64,000 nt of DNA from JAMXLO01 sp963719805 (GTDB taxonomy: Bacteria > Pseudomonadota > Alphaproteobacteria > Acetobacterales > Acetobacteraceae): the NCBI GenBank assembly GCA_963719805.1, contig CAVRDF010000008.1, positions 744,001-808,000 of the forward strand. The letters are read 5' to 3'. Each line of letters opens with the position of its first letter. Position 1 is the first letter of the stretch. Shown one piece after another: positions 9,031 through 18,140 of this stretch. A program made the translations under genes and the position numbers. The notes under the pieces were generated by a model. It searched no databases. It was not told the DNA's origin and saw only the letters and a program-made list of their open reading frames with translations.

Positions 9031-10243
9031 GCGCGGCACCGGTGTCCTGGGCATGGAACTGCAGGTATTTCTGCAGTAAGCGGAATTGGTCATCGTCCAG
9101 CGAGATGAAGCGCTGCATCGCGTTGAGGTTGCCGATCCATTGATTGGCGAGGAAATGCTCGGGCGGTTGCAGGGCGTGGCAACTGCCGCAGGTAGCGCCA
9201 TACATCTCGGCGCCGTAGTCCCAAAGCTTGCCGCGATCCGCCATCATACCCTCGCGTGCGATCCATGCGGTGAGCGCGCCGCGATACCAAACCAGATCTG
9301 TTGCTTTATCGTTAACAGTGTCCTGGCGCTGGACGTGCTGCGTGGCATCGGTAGTCAGCGCAGCGGTGAGGATGCGTTGGCCCTGCAGCGCATAGAACGC
9401 GCGTTCCGCATCCTGCTGCTGCCAGCCGTCGATGCGCACCTGCAGCCAATCACCGTCCCGCGCCAGCACGTGTACTTCGGAACCGACGAGCAGACGGCCG
9501 TCACCGGGTGCATCGTTGGAAGCGTCGGGGCGCGCCAGGAAAAGCGGGCGGGTGGACAGCGCATAGAGCGTATCGCCTGATTTGGGGTTCAGCGTGGCGG
9601 CGTCGCTGCGCAACTGGCTGTAGAGCGCCTTATAGCCCTTCGACATATCGGGCAGGTGATGCGCGATGCCCTTGTGGCAGGAGATGCAGGTTTCGCCGGC
9701 CGCCCAGGCCTTCGGCATCTGTGCCCGCGCCTCGGGCCGCTGCTTGTGGAAGTCCATCGCCTCGAAGGAGTGGCAGTTGCGGCATTCGCGCGAGTTGGTC
9801 GAGGCCATGCTGGCCCAGACTGACTGCGCGAGTTCCAGCCGATGCGCCTCGAATTTTTCCGGTGTGGAGATGGTGCCGATGGCAAAGTGGTAGAGTTCGC
9901 CGGTCGCCTGGACCTTGCGGATAAGCTTGGGGATCCAGGCGTGCGGCACGTGGCAATCGGAGCAGATCGCGCGCACGCCGGACGCGTTGCTGTAGTGCAC
10001 CGACTGCTTGTACTCCTGGTACACCGTGTCGCGCATGACATGGCAGGCGGTGCAGAAGGTGAGCGAATTGGTGGCTTCGAGGACGGTATTGAAACCGCCC
10101 CATAGGATGATCCCGCCGCCAATGCCGATGAGAAGCAGCAGACCGGAGCCAAGCTTGACGCTCGGCGTCAGACACCAGCGCCAGAGACGACCGATGATAT
10201 TGCGCCGCTTCTGCTGCGGCGCTTGGAGCAGACCCTCGTCCAT
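9023..10243 (-). CDS. torC: pentaheme c-type cytochrome TorC (NapC/NirT family)
   Basis: A 406-residue membrane-anchored cytochrome that takes electrons from the quinol pool and gives them to TorA. An N-terminal membrane anchor (about residues 33-52, LGSGLLLLIGIGGG) precedes four NapC-type heme sites CTACH, CSDCH, CRNCH and CISCH. A C-terminal domain carries a fifth, CGSCH, which is the TorC hallmark separating it from tetraheme NapC. Length matches TorC (about 390). It is first in the torCDA operon; no strong Shine-Dalgarno precedes ATG 10243, and the promoter probably lies in 10244-10326. Confidence 0.9.
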   Translation of the reverse strand: MDEGLLQAPQQKRRNIIGRLWRWCLTPSVKLGSGLLLLIGIGGGIILWGGFNTVLEATNSLTFCTACHVMRDTVYQEYKQSVHYSNASGVRAICSDCHVPHAWIPKLIRKVQATGELYHFAIGTISTPEKFEAHRLELAQSVWASMASTNSRECRNCHSFEAMDFHKQRPEARAQMPKAWAAGETCISCHKGIAHHLPDMSKGYKALYSQLRSDAATLNPKSGDTLYALSTRPLFLARPDASNDAPGDGRLLVGSEVHVLARDGDWLQVRIDGWQQQDAERAFYALQGQRILTAALTTDATQHVQRQDTVNDKATDLVWYRGALTAWIAREGMMADRGKLWDYGAEMYGATCGSCHALQPPEHFLANQWIGNLNAMQRFISLDDDQFRLLQKYLQFHAQDTGAAHG

Positions 10244-10326
10244 AACACATGGGAGGGCGGCAGGGTTAAGGGCGGTTTAACGCGACCGACATGGTTCGTT
10301 TCGCCGCTATGCTCCTCGCAATGACA

Positions 10327-11280
10327 CTAGGGTCGTGCCGTTTCGATGAAGCCATTGATGGCAGCGAGGAACCCCTTCGTGTTCTGGCCATGCACGTTGT
10401 GCCCGCAGTCAGGGACCGTCACCAGCGTGCCGCGCGGCAGTGCGTCGCGAAAGCGCTCCGCGGCTTCGGCGGTCAGGATGCGCGAGTCGGCGCCACGGAC
10501 CAGCAGCACCGGCAGATCAAACGCGCGCGCTTCGTCGAGCGTGATGTTCTCCTGCGGACCAGTGCCGCGCACGATGCCGAGGCGGCGCGGATTCGCGTCG
10601 CACTTGCTGACGAACTTGCCATCGGCGCGTTGCAGCATGTTGTACTTCACCGTGCGTTCGATATGCTCGCGCGAGCGGTAGGGATCGTATTGCTGCACAT
10701 TGCGCACGAAGTGATCCAGGTCGTCGAACTCCTCGTTGTCGCGGACGAAACCGGCGATCACCGCGCGGCCCCGATCCGACAACTCGGGTCCGACATCGAC
10801 AATGACCAGCGCGCCCAGCACCGATTGATTGCGGCGGGTGAGCAACATCGCATTGCGGCCGCCCATCGAGTGACCGATCAGCACCGGACGATCGAGGCGC
10901 AGCGCAGTGATGAAGGCCTCGGCGTCGAGCGACATCTCGTGGTTTGAATAGGCGACATCGCGCGCCCATTCAGTGTCGCCATGGCCACGCTGGTCTAGCG
11001 CCAGCACACGGTAACGCTGAGCGAGATGCAGGCTCACCAGGTCCCAGGAGTGCGCCGACTGATGGCCGCCATGCAGCAGCACAATGGGCGGCGCATCCGG
11101 CGCGCCCCATTCGAGGAAATGGAAGCGCAACTGGCGCAGCACGATGTTGTGCGAGCGATACGGCACCGTCGGTGCATGCGAAATGCCGAGATCGGCGGCG
11201 CTGGTCAGCAGCGAACGAAACTCATCGGTTTGCGTCATGTCGAGCGGATCGGCTGTGTCGGCGAAGCGGTTCAGGTACAT
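10327..11280 (-). CDS. alpha/beta hydrolase
   Basis: A 317-residue alpha/beta-hydrolase-fold enzyme. The oxyanion segment LLHGGHQSAHSW, the nucleophile elbow GHSMGG and the catalytic His in PDCGHNVHGQN are all present, and the acid is likely in LLVRGADSRIL. ATG 11280 is preferred over a TTG at 11316, whose extra 12 residues look unstructured. It lies between torC and nnrU on the same strand. The substrate (ester, lactone or epoxide) cannot be told from sequence. Confidence 0.85.
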   Translation of the reverse strand: MYLNRFADTADPLDMTQTDEFRSLLTSAADLGISHAPTVPYRSHNIVLRQLRFHFLEWGAPDAPPIVLLHGGHQSAHSWDLVSLHLAQRYRVLALDQRGHGDTEWARDVAYSNHEMSLDAEAFITALRLDRPVLIGHSMGGRNAMLLTRRNQSVLGALVIVDVGPELSDRGRAVIAGFVRDNEEFDDLDHFVRNVQQYDPYRSREHIERTVKYNMLQRADGKFVSKCDANPRRLGIVRGTGPQENITLDEARAFDLPVLLVRGADSRILTAEAAERFRDALPRGTLVTVPDCGHNVHGQNTKGFLAAINGFIETARP

Positions 11281-11322
11281 CGGGACTCTCGTGCTGTCCG
11301 TGGCACGTTCCGCCAACGCTGC

Positions 11323-12000
11323 TCACATGGCAACCGGCGCGTAGCCGAACAGCGAAGCATGGAAGTGCAGAACCATCGCCCAAACCACCACGCCAATGAG
11401 CGGCGGCAACACGCCGATCTCGCGCAGCACAAAGCGGTTGCGGCCTTGCGCGATCGCGGCAAATGGCACGATCGAGGTGACGGCGGACAGCGCCTGCCAC
11501 GCGGCCGGATCGCGCCGTGCCAGCTTGGCGTCGATCGATGGCATGCCGGCCAATGCGGTCACCAGGAAGGCTCCGAAGAACACCAAAGCGCCACTGTCGC
11601 CAGCACCAATGATGTGCACCGCCGCCCACAGTGCGAATGACCACAGCATCGGATGGCGCGTCACGCGATGGATGCCGCGCGGCGGCCCGCCGGTGGCGCC
11701 GATCATGGTCTGGTTGGGCTGGGTCAGCGAGCTGACGAACAGCACGAATGCCGGCAGCATCACGAACACCAGAATCCAACGCAGCCACATCGGCGCGAAC
11801 CACAGCGGCGTCGTCCACATGAAGGTCCAGGCGCCGATGAGCAGAAGCAGCGTGGCGATCGACAGCAGCGAGAACAGGCCGCGGAACGGCCGCTCGCCGA
11901 TCCGCCGTACCAGCCGGTCGCGCAGGCGCGTGCCGGAGATGCCGACATGCACGCCGATCCACAACAGTGCTGCGATGACCAGCAGGACCATTCCCAACAT
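11323..12000 (-). CDS. nnrU: NnrU family membrane protein
   Basis: A 225-residue integral membrane protein with about six hydrophobic segments and the family-typical RHPMLWSFALWA stretch. NnrU proteins are associated with denitrification and NO-response regulons, and resemble isoprenylcysteine-methyltransferase-type membrane enzymes; the biochemical activity is not settled. ATG 12000 is directly divergent from the gamma-glutamyltransferase. An NnrS homologue occurs at 60 kb, so the genome probably handles NO. No denitrification enzyme is in this window. Confidence 0.85.
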   Translation of the reverse strand: MLGMVLLVIAALLWIGVHVGISGTRLRDRLVRRIGERPFRGLFSLLSIATLLLLIGAWTFMWTTPLWFAPMWLRWILVFVMLPAFVLFVSSLTQPNQTMIGATGGPPRGIHRVTRHPMLWSFALWAAVHIIGAGDSGALVFFGAFLVTALAGMPSIDAKLARRDPAAWQALSAVTSIVPFAAIAQGRNRFVLREIGVLPPLIGVVVWAMVLHFHASLFGYAPVAM

Positions 12001-12056
12001 TGGACGCGCCCCTCTATGGTGGCCGCCGGTGAGATACCGGCCTGAAGGAGATCGCT

Positions 12057-13634
12057 ATGCAGTACACCCCGCCTCCCCACGTGACGCAGCATTGGCGTCT
12101 GAGCAAGCCCTCGGCGAAGGGGCGGCGCGGCATGGTGGTGTCGCAGGCGAAAGGTGCGGCGGAAGCCGGCGTGGCGGTGCTGGATGCGGGTGGCAACGCG
12201 TTCGACGCGGCAGTAGCGACCGCGCTGGCGCTGGCTTCGCACGAGCCGTGGAACTCGGGGCTCGGCGGTATCGGCTTCGCGTTGGTGCACCGCGCCGGGC
12301 AGAAGCGGGCCGAAGTGGTGGATTACGGCCCGCGTGCGCCGGGCGCGACCAACCCCGCCACCTACAAGCTGACCGGGAGGATGACGACGGATCTGTTCGC
12401 CTGGCCGGAGGTCGAGGGCGACATCAACATCCACGGCCCGCTCTCGGTGGCAATTCCTGCCGCCGTCGCGGGTTATGAGTATATGCACCGGCAATGGGGC
12501 CGGCTGCCGCTGTCCGAAGTGATCGCGCCGGCGATCGCGCTGGCGAAGCGCGGGCTGCCGCAAGACTGGTACACCGCACTGAAGGTCGCGACCTCGGGCG
12601 CGGGCATCCGGTTATATCCCACCACGTCGGCGGTCTATCTGCCGGACGGATTGCCGCCGGTACCACCGTACCAGGGCAAGCCAGGCTTCATCCGCCAGGG
12701 CAATCTGGCGGATACGCTGGAGCGGCTTGGCAAGGCAGGTCTGCGCGACTTCTACGAGGGCGACGTCGCGGCGTCTGTGGCGGCCGACACCCAGAAGCTG
12801 GGCGGGGTGCTGTCGTTGGATGACCTGCGCAACTGCCAGGTTCGCACCTGGCCGGCGGAAGAGATCGGCTGGCGGGGACGCACGCTGCAACTCACCGGTG
12901 GCCTGACCGCGGCACCGACATTGAAGCGCGTGCTGGAAGGCATGGCGGACGCACCCTATGGCGGCGCCGAACCGTCGGCCGCGTGGTATCGTGCGCTGGC
13001 GCGCGTGATGAAGGCGGCCTACGCGGAGCGTTTGGCGGGGCTGGGTGAGTCGGAGCCGCTGGCGGCCGAAAGCTGCACCACGCATCTGACAGCCTGCGAT
13101 GCCGAGGGTAACACGGTGGCGTTGACCACGACGCTGATGTCGTCGTTCGGCAGCCGGGTGCTGCTGCCGCAATCAGGCGTGCTGCTGAACAACGGCATGA
13201 TGTGGTTCGATCCACGGCCGGGCACGCCGAACGGCATCGCACCTGGCAAGCGTCCGCTGTGCAACATGCTGCCGATCATTCTGGCGGAGAATGGACGGCC
13301 GTTCCTCGCCGCCGGTGCGTCGGGCGGACGGCGCATCATGGCATCGGTGTTCCAGCTCATGACGTTCATCGCGGACTTCGGCATGGACGTCGATAAGGCA
13401 GCACATCATCCGCGCATCGACGTATCCAGTGTGGACAAGGTGACGGCGGATGTGCGCCTCGACGGCGCGATCCTTGATGTGTTGGCGGCGGATGGAACGC
13501 TGGAAGTGGTGGAGCACAACGCGGTGCCGATCAACTTTGCCTGCCCGAACGTCATCGTGCAGACAGCGGACGGCACGCGCACCGGCATCAGCGATGCGGC
13601 GTCACCTTGGTCAGGCGCGGTGGCGCAGGCGTAG
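12057..13634 (+). CDS. ggt: gamma-glutamyltransferase
   Basis: A 525-residue Ntn-hydrolase that cleaves gamma-glutamyl bonds, as in glutathione. The autocatalytic cleavage site and nucleophile fit Thr341 in SCTTHLTACDAEGN, and the small-subunit motif GGRRIMASVFQ follows. Length is normal for the family. No clear signal peptide is visible, unlike the periplasmic E. coli enzyme, so it is probably a cytoplasmic GGT/YwrD-like member. AAGGAG lies 7 bases before ATG 12057. It converges with a LivK-like gene across a 9-bp hairpin. Confidence 0.9.
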   Translation: MQYTPPPHVTQHWRLSKPSAKGRRGMVVSQAKGAAEAGVAVLDAGGNAFDAAVATALALASHEPWNSGLGGIGFALVHRAGQKRAEVVDYGPRAPGATNPATYKLTGRMTTDLFAWPEVEGDINIHGPLSVAIPAAVAGYEYMHRQWGRLPLSEVIAPAIALAKRGLPQDWYTALKVATSGAGIRLYPTTSAVYLPDGLPPVPPYQGKPGFIRQGNLADTLERLGKAGLRDFYEGDVAASVAADTQKLGGVLSLDDLRNCQVRTWPAEEIGWRGRTLQLTGGLTAAPTLKRVLEGMADAPYGGAEPSAAWYRALARVMKAAYAERLAGLGESEPLAAESCTTHLTACDAEGNTVALTTTLMSSFGSRVLLPQSGVLLNNGMMWFDPRPGTPNGIAPGKRPLCNMLPIILAENGRPFLAAGASGGRRIMASVFQLMTFIADFGMDVDKAAHHPRIDVSSVDKVTADVRLDGAILDVLAADGTLEVVEHNAVPINFACPNVIVQTADGTRTGISDAASPWSGAVAQA

Positions 13635-13655
13635 CCGGAGGTTCACACCTCCGGC
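13634..13655. terminator. hairpin between convergent ggt and the binding-protein gene
   Basis: A perfect 9-bp stem (gccggaggt / acctccggc) with a 4-base loop, overlapping the stop codon of the minus-strand gene and lying just after the ggt stop. There is no T-run, so it is at best a weak bidirectional terminator. Confidence 0.45.
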
Positions 13656-14890
13656 GCGACGCCGACGTATTTGAACTGGTGCGCCATATCCTCGGGCGGG
13701 AAGCCGGTGTCGCGCTTGATCTGGAACACGCTGATCACGCGCGATGCCAGGTCGCCATTCTTGTCGAACGAGATGGTGCCCTGAAGCAACTCCATCTTCG
13801 TGGCCTCGATCGCGTCGCGCATCGCGGCGCGGGTCATCGGCTTGCCTGATGCGGCAACGCGTTCGATCGCGTCGGCAATCACCAGAGCGGCGTCGTATGC
13901 CGTGATGCAGTAGTCATTCGGCTGCTTGTTGTAGCGCGCAACGTAGCTCTTGACCCAGTCGGCGGCCTTCGGATCGTCCAGCAGATGCGGGGCGGCGATG
14001 GTGGCGTACCAGCCTTCGGCCGCGGGGAAGCCGCCACCGATGAGGATCTCCGGTTCGTAGACGCCGTCGCCGCCACCTTTGATGATGTGCGGAATCACAT
14101 CATAGGACTGCTTGACGACTTTGATGCCGGCCTCCGCGCTGCCGCCGTAGTATAGTGACGCGGCACCGAGCGACTTGATCTTGGTAAGCACAGGCGAGTA
14201 GTCGGCGGTCTTCGGATCGACGCGGTCGCGTCCGAGCACCTTGATGCCCTTCTTTTCCGCCTGTGCCTGGAACGTATCGGCGATGCCGACACCATAGGCG
14301 CCGGAATCGTCGAGCACGAAGACGTTCGGCGTCTTCAGCACCTCGGCGTAGTAGTTCGCCATGTTGGGGCCTTGGAACGCATCGGTGGTGACGGTGCGGA
14401 AGTAGATCGCCGGACCGGCGGGGCGATAGACCTGGGCGAACTTTGGATCGGTGATGTCGGGGTTGGTCGAGCTTGCCGTGATGATCGCCAGGCTGCCGGC
14501 GCTGAGGATTGGCGACATCGCCTTGCCTGAACCGCTGTTGTAGGGACCGAGTGCCGCGAGGATGGTTGGATCTGTAACCATCTTGCGTGCGTTGGTCGCG
14601 GCCTGACCGGGATCATAACCGCCGGCGGTGGACGTGCCGTCGTCCATCAGCACGACTTCAAGTTTGTAGCCTGCGGCGCCGCCCTTGGCGTTGACCGCAT
14701 CGACCGCGAGCATGACGCCGTTTCTTATCTCGGCGGCGCCTTCGGATTCACCACCGGTGAAGGGAAGGTTCAATCCGATGCGGAAGGTTTTGTCTGCGGC
14801 GTGTGCACGGGGGAATGCCGCCGAGGCGGCTAAAGATGCACCCAGGGTGACGGCGGTGCGACGGCTGAGCAGAGGCACGGAAGCAACCAT
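13643..14890 (-). CDS. ABC transporter substrate-binding protein, branched-chain amino acid (LivK) type
   Basis: A 415-residue periplasmic type I binding protein (Peripla_BP_6). An RR-containing signal segment (LSRRTAVTLGAS) ends near AHAADK, and the mature chain begins with the typical IGLNLPFTGG. It should bind an amino acid, amide or aromatic acid for an ABC importer, but no permease or ATPase lies nearby, so it is an orphan here. ATG 14890 is preceded by AAGGAG at good spacing. It converges with ggt. Confidence 0.9.
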   Translation of the reverse strand: MVASVPLLSRRTAVTLGASLAASAAFPRAHAADKTFRIGLNLPFTGGESEGAAEIRNGVMLAVDAVNAKGGAAGYKLEVVLMDDGTSTAGGYDPGQAATNARKMVTDPTILAALGPYNSGSGKAMSPILSAGSLAIITASSTNPDITDPKFAQVYRPAGPAIYFRTVTTDAFQGPNMANYYAEVLKTPNVFVLDDSGAYGVGIADTFQAQAEKKGIKVLGRDRVDPKTADYSPVLTKIKSLGAASLYYGGSAEAGIKVVKQSYDVIPHIIKGGGDGVYEPEILIGGGFPAAEGWYATIAAPHLLDDPKAADWVKSYVARYNKQPNDYCITAYDAALVIADAIERVAASGKPMTRAAMRDAIEATKMELLQGTISFDKNGDLASRVISVFQIKRDTGFPPEDMAHQFKYVGVAPEV

Positions 14891-15018
14891 GACCGATCTC
14901 CTTCGCTAAGCGACGAGGCACGAACGGTTCCTCCACGCTGCCGACTATAACGGGGTGGCGGGAGCGCGCAAGCCGCTGGTCAGGGTTGCTTGTGTATACG
15001 GCCCGAGGGTCGGCCGAG

Positions 15019-15921
15019 CTAGGCGTTGTCCTTGCACCAACGCGCGATCTGCTCGTGCGTGGCGAACCAGCACCGGCCGCGTGCCTTGATGTGCTTGATC
15101 AAGCGCTCCAGCACCGGCATTCGCGAACGATGGCCGGTTATGTGCGGATGCATGGTGAGCAGGAACATGCCACCCTCGTCATAAGCGCCATCGAACTCCG
15201 CGGTGAAGATCTCCTCGACAGCGGAGGGCGGCGTGTAGGGACGCAGCGCGGAGAACCGCACGAAGTTATAGTACACCGCGTCGTCACGGATCCATTCGGG
15301 CGGCAGTTCGACAATCCCTGTTGGTTCGCCTGCGTCCATGATTTCGTAAGGATCGTCGTCCGCCATCAGCGAGCTGTCGTACAGCAACCCAAGTTCGCGC
15401 ACGATGTCGAGTGTGTTGACGGAAAAATCCCAACTCGCGGTGCGCATGCCGACGGGGTCGCGGCCGGAAATACCGGCGAGTGTTTCGGCGGCACGGAACG
15501 TGAGGTCGCGTTCGGCATCGCGCGGCAATGATGTATTCGCCTCGTGTATCCATGAATGTATGCCGATTTCATGCCCGTCATCGGCGATGGCGCGCACCTC
15601 CTCGCGATGCAGCAGGGCTGATACCGCAGGATAGAAGAATGTCGCCGGAACCGCCTCGCGCTGAAGCAGAGCGCGGATGCGCGGCGTGGCCTGACGATTG
15701 CCGTACTGTCCCTGGCTGATGCGCATCGGACTCTCGTCGGCGTCACGCAGCGGAATGGTCTCGTGATCCGCATCGAAGCTGATCGCCACGGCACAGCGCG
15801 CGCCGTCGGGCCACGCTTTTGGCTTAAGGCTGCGGCCGGCACGAGCACGATTGACGATGCTCCGCCACTTCGCCTCGGACCATTGCCAGGGCTGTTCCTG
15901 CGGTTGGGGTTGGTCGTTCAT
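15019..15921 (-). CDS. polysaccharide deacetylase family protein (NodB-like)
   Basis: A 300-residue NodB-homology hydrolase. The Asp-Asp pair is in ISFDADHET, and the metal His pair is in the GHEIGIHSWIHE segment. The closing HPHITGH strand suggests the peptidoglycan deacetylase/allantoinase (PuuE)-like subgroup rather than chitin deacetylases. No signal peptide is visible, so it is probably cytoplasmic and might act on a small amide. GGAGG lies 5-6 bases before ATG 15921. Confidence 0.85.
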   Translation of the reverse strand: MNDQPQPQEQPWQWSEAKWRSIVNRARAGRSLKPKAWPDGARCAVAISFDADHETIPLRDADESPMRISQGQYGNRQATPRIRALLQREAVPATFFYPAVSALLHREEVRAIADDGHEIGIHSWIHEANTSLPRDAERDLTFRAAETLAGISGRDPVGMRTASWDFSVNTLDIVRELGLLYDSSLMADDDPYEIMDAGEPTGIVELPPEWIRDDAVYYNFVRFSALRPYTPPSAVEEIFTAEFDGAYDEGGMFLLTMHPHITGHRSRMPVLERLIKHIKARGRCWFATHEQIARWCKDNA

Positions 15922-16009
15922 GGCGGCCTCCGCGTGAATGGGAGGCGCATGGTGCGCGGTGTGCGCGGACAGCGAAAGGGGGCCGGTGTGACGGCCCCCC
16001 GCTTATGGC

Positions 16010-16303
16010 TCAGTTCACCGTGCTGCCGGTTTGTGGCGGCGTCACGCTGCCAACCAGTGGCGGCGGTACGGTGGCGGACTGTACCGGCGTCGCATCATTG
16101 TGGTAGGATAATCCCATCCTGCCCATCTGCTGAAGCTGCGGCATTGGAGTGAAGGGTTTGCCTTCACTGCCCTGAAGTTCCCAGATGACGAACGGCGACG
16201 CGGCAGGCGGTGGCGTGTTTCCGTTACTGCCGCCGCCGTCAGCCAGAGCGCTGCCAGTACCGGCAGCCAGCAGCGCGACAGCGACAAAAAAACTCTTACG
16301 CAT
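16010..16303 (-). CDS. small secreted protein, unknown function
   Basis: A 97-residue product with a convincing Sec signal (MRKSFFVAVALLAAGTGSALA) followed by a Gly/Asn/Pro-rich mature part with no recognisable domain. A purine-rich ribosome site (gagggaagag) precedes ATG 16303. Longer upstream frames have no support. I do not recognise a family. Confidence 0.6.
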   Translation of the reverse strand: MRKSFFVAVALLAAGTGSALADGGGSNGNTPPPAASPFVIWELQGSEGKPFTPMPQLQQMGRMGLSYHNDATPVQSATVPPPLVGSVTPPQTGSTVN

Positions 16304-16458
16304 TGGCTCTTCCCTCTTCCAGCCACGCCGCACATAGGCCGCGCGATGCACGGAGAGTATTTGCGTTCCTTCGATAACAGCTTGCCGATTTTCGACGATA
16401 TACTCAGAGGTGTAATAGAAGTGTCGCAATCATTCCTGAGCTTACGTGTATCTGGCGC

Positions 16459-18067
16459 TTACCCACGCAGAACCTTTGCTGCCGGAAATTGCCGCGCAGC
16501 CGGTGCTGCCGCTGCGATGCGGCGGCGTACCGCCGCGAGCACGGGACCGGCAATGACAATCGGCGCACAGCCATTGGCCTCCCGCTGCCGCTCGGCGAAG
16601 TCGGGATGCAGCTGCACGACGGCGCCAGCGTTGGTGAAGCTGGCGCGGTCACCGGTGTCGAGATAGCTCTCCGCCGGCAGTCCTTCCGCCAGCAGTACCC
16701 GAATGTCTCGGCAGTTCCAAATGGTAGTAGGTCACTGAATTCATCGGCACCTGCGCGATGGTGCGGCCGTTGATCAGATACCTTGCCGGTATCAGCACGG
16801 CATCGAGGAACAGCGCATGATCGGGCGACAGCCAGAGATCCCGCGCAGGGAGTTCCGGTCCGAAAGCATGCGCCATGATGCGCACAGGCCAGACCTTGTT
16901 CGGTTGTGGATGACGTGAGCAGTCAACGGTCCGGTGGCCGAGCCAAACGATAGGTTGGGCAGGGTCGCCCGAAGCCACCTTCACGCGATCGCCCATGCAC
17001 AATAGCTCGACGGGCACTTTGCCGGTTTCGGTGCTGATGCGCGTGCCGGCGGCAAAGCACGCAACGACGACGATATCGGTGCCGGAAATCGCGTCGGGAC
17101 GCGCGATGAAGGCCTGGTGCGAATGATCGCCCGAAGTCGCCAGCGTCAGTGTCGCGGACGATCCGGTCATGGTCAGGAATCCTGGCGACCAGACGGCGCT
17201 GTCGAAACTGAGCCCGCTGAGAGCGATCGTGCTGTTGGTCGACATCGTTACCAGCGTGCCCGCGTCGAGCGTCGGCTGCGCCAGGCGCAGCAGGCCTGCG
17301 TTGGAACCGCCATTGCCAAACAGCGAGACGTTGATGCCGCTGCCGATGGCGCCGCCGATATCGAGCTCCTGCACCGCGGCGAGACTGCCGGACCCGGTGA
17401 CGCCACCGGTGATTGCAAGGACATTCAGTGGATTGCCGGAATTGTCGGTGGCGAGCGATCCGTTGTCCACAACGTTCGCGGCGATCGTGCCGACGCCGGT
17501 GAACACGTGACCGCTGTTGATCGCAAAGGCACCAGCCACGCCAATGCTGCCCAGTATCATCTCGCCCGAGGAAGCGACTGCGATCAGACCACCGTTGTCC
17601 ATTGTGAGGTTGCTGCCGGAATCCTGCACCTCGCCGGCGGAGCCCACCTGTATCGTCGCGGCGAAGCCTGGGGAACCAAGTTCGATGCCGCCGGTCGTGG
17701 TGAAGGTTCCATCGGCGACCAGAGTGCCACCGCCGCCACCGACACTGCCGACGTCCAGCATCGTGGCAGAGACGACGTCACCCGATGCAATGGTCAGGGT
17801 TGCCACGCCGGTGTTGAAGTCGAAGTCCTGGCCGATGTTGATGTTGCTGAAGAAACCGCTGCCATCGAGGACGAGCGTACTGGCAGGACCGACGTCGAGA
17901 AGAGCCGCGCCGACGCTACCGGTGACCGTGCCGGAGAATGCTTGGAATTGGGCAAAATCGAGCGATCCAGGCGCCTGGATCGCCGTTGTGCTCCCTTGGA
18001 TCCAATTCCCAGACGCGCTCCACGAGCCACCGCTGGCCGCACCCCAGGTAAATGCACTGCCGGACAT
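16459..18067 (-). pseudogene. Hint domain (Hint_2) outer protein with autotransporter-like repeats, frameshifted near its end
   Basis: About 330 residues of Gly/Ser/Thr-rich beta-repeat sequence, like autotransporter passengers, precede a Hint_2 self-processing domain beginning at Cys337 (CFAAGTRIST). The family is common in Acetobacteraceae and related bacteria; its physiological role is unknown. The Hint domain reads to YYHLELP at about 16709-16725, then loses frame; skipping one base restores LLAEGLPAESYLDTGDR, HPDFAERQREANGCAP and a stop at 16459. The uninterrupted frame would instead end at 16649 (472 residues). Restored length is about 535. No signal peptide is seen. The conserved C-terminus in the other frame makes an indel almost certain, real or technical. 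Confidence 0.8.
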
Positions 18068-18140
18068 TTTTTCTTCGCCCTCCCCCGCTCAGCCGCAGCA
18101 AAGGTATGCTAGGCGTCACACAGCAAACAGGAAACCCGTC

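Noticed and set aside
13634..13655. Hairpin as another copy of the mobile-repeat family
   Set aside because: Its sequence (gccggaggt) is unrelated to the gatggacac repeats; it is most likely an ordinary intergenic hairpin.
17517..18140. Upstream extension of the amidase frame by about 208 residues
   Set aside because: It runs antisense to the Hint-domain gene and lacks homology; the Shine-Dalgarno and ATG at 18141 fit the family start.
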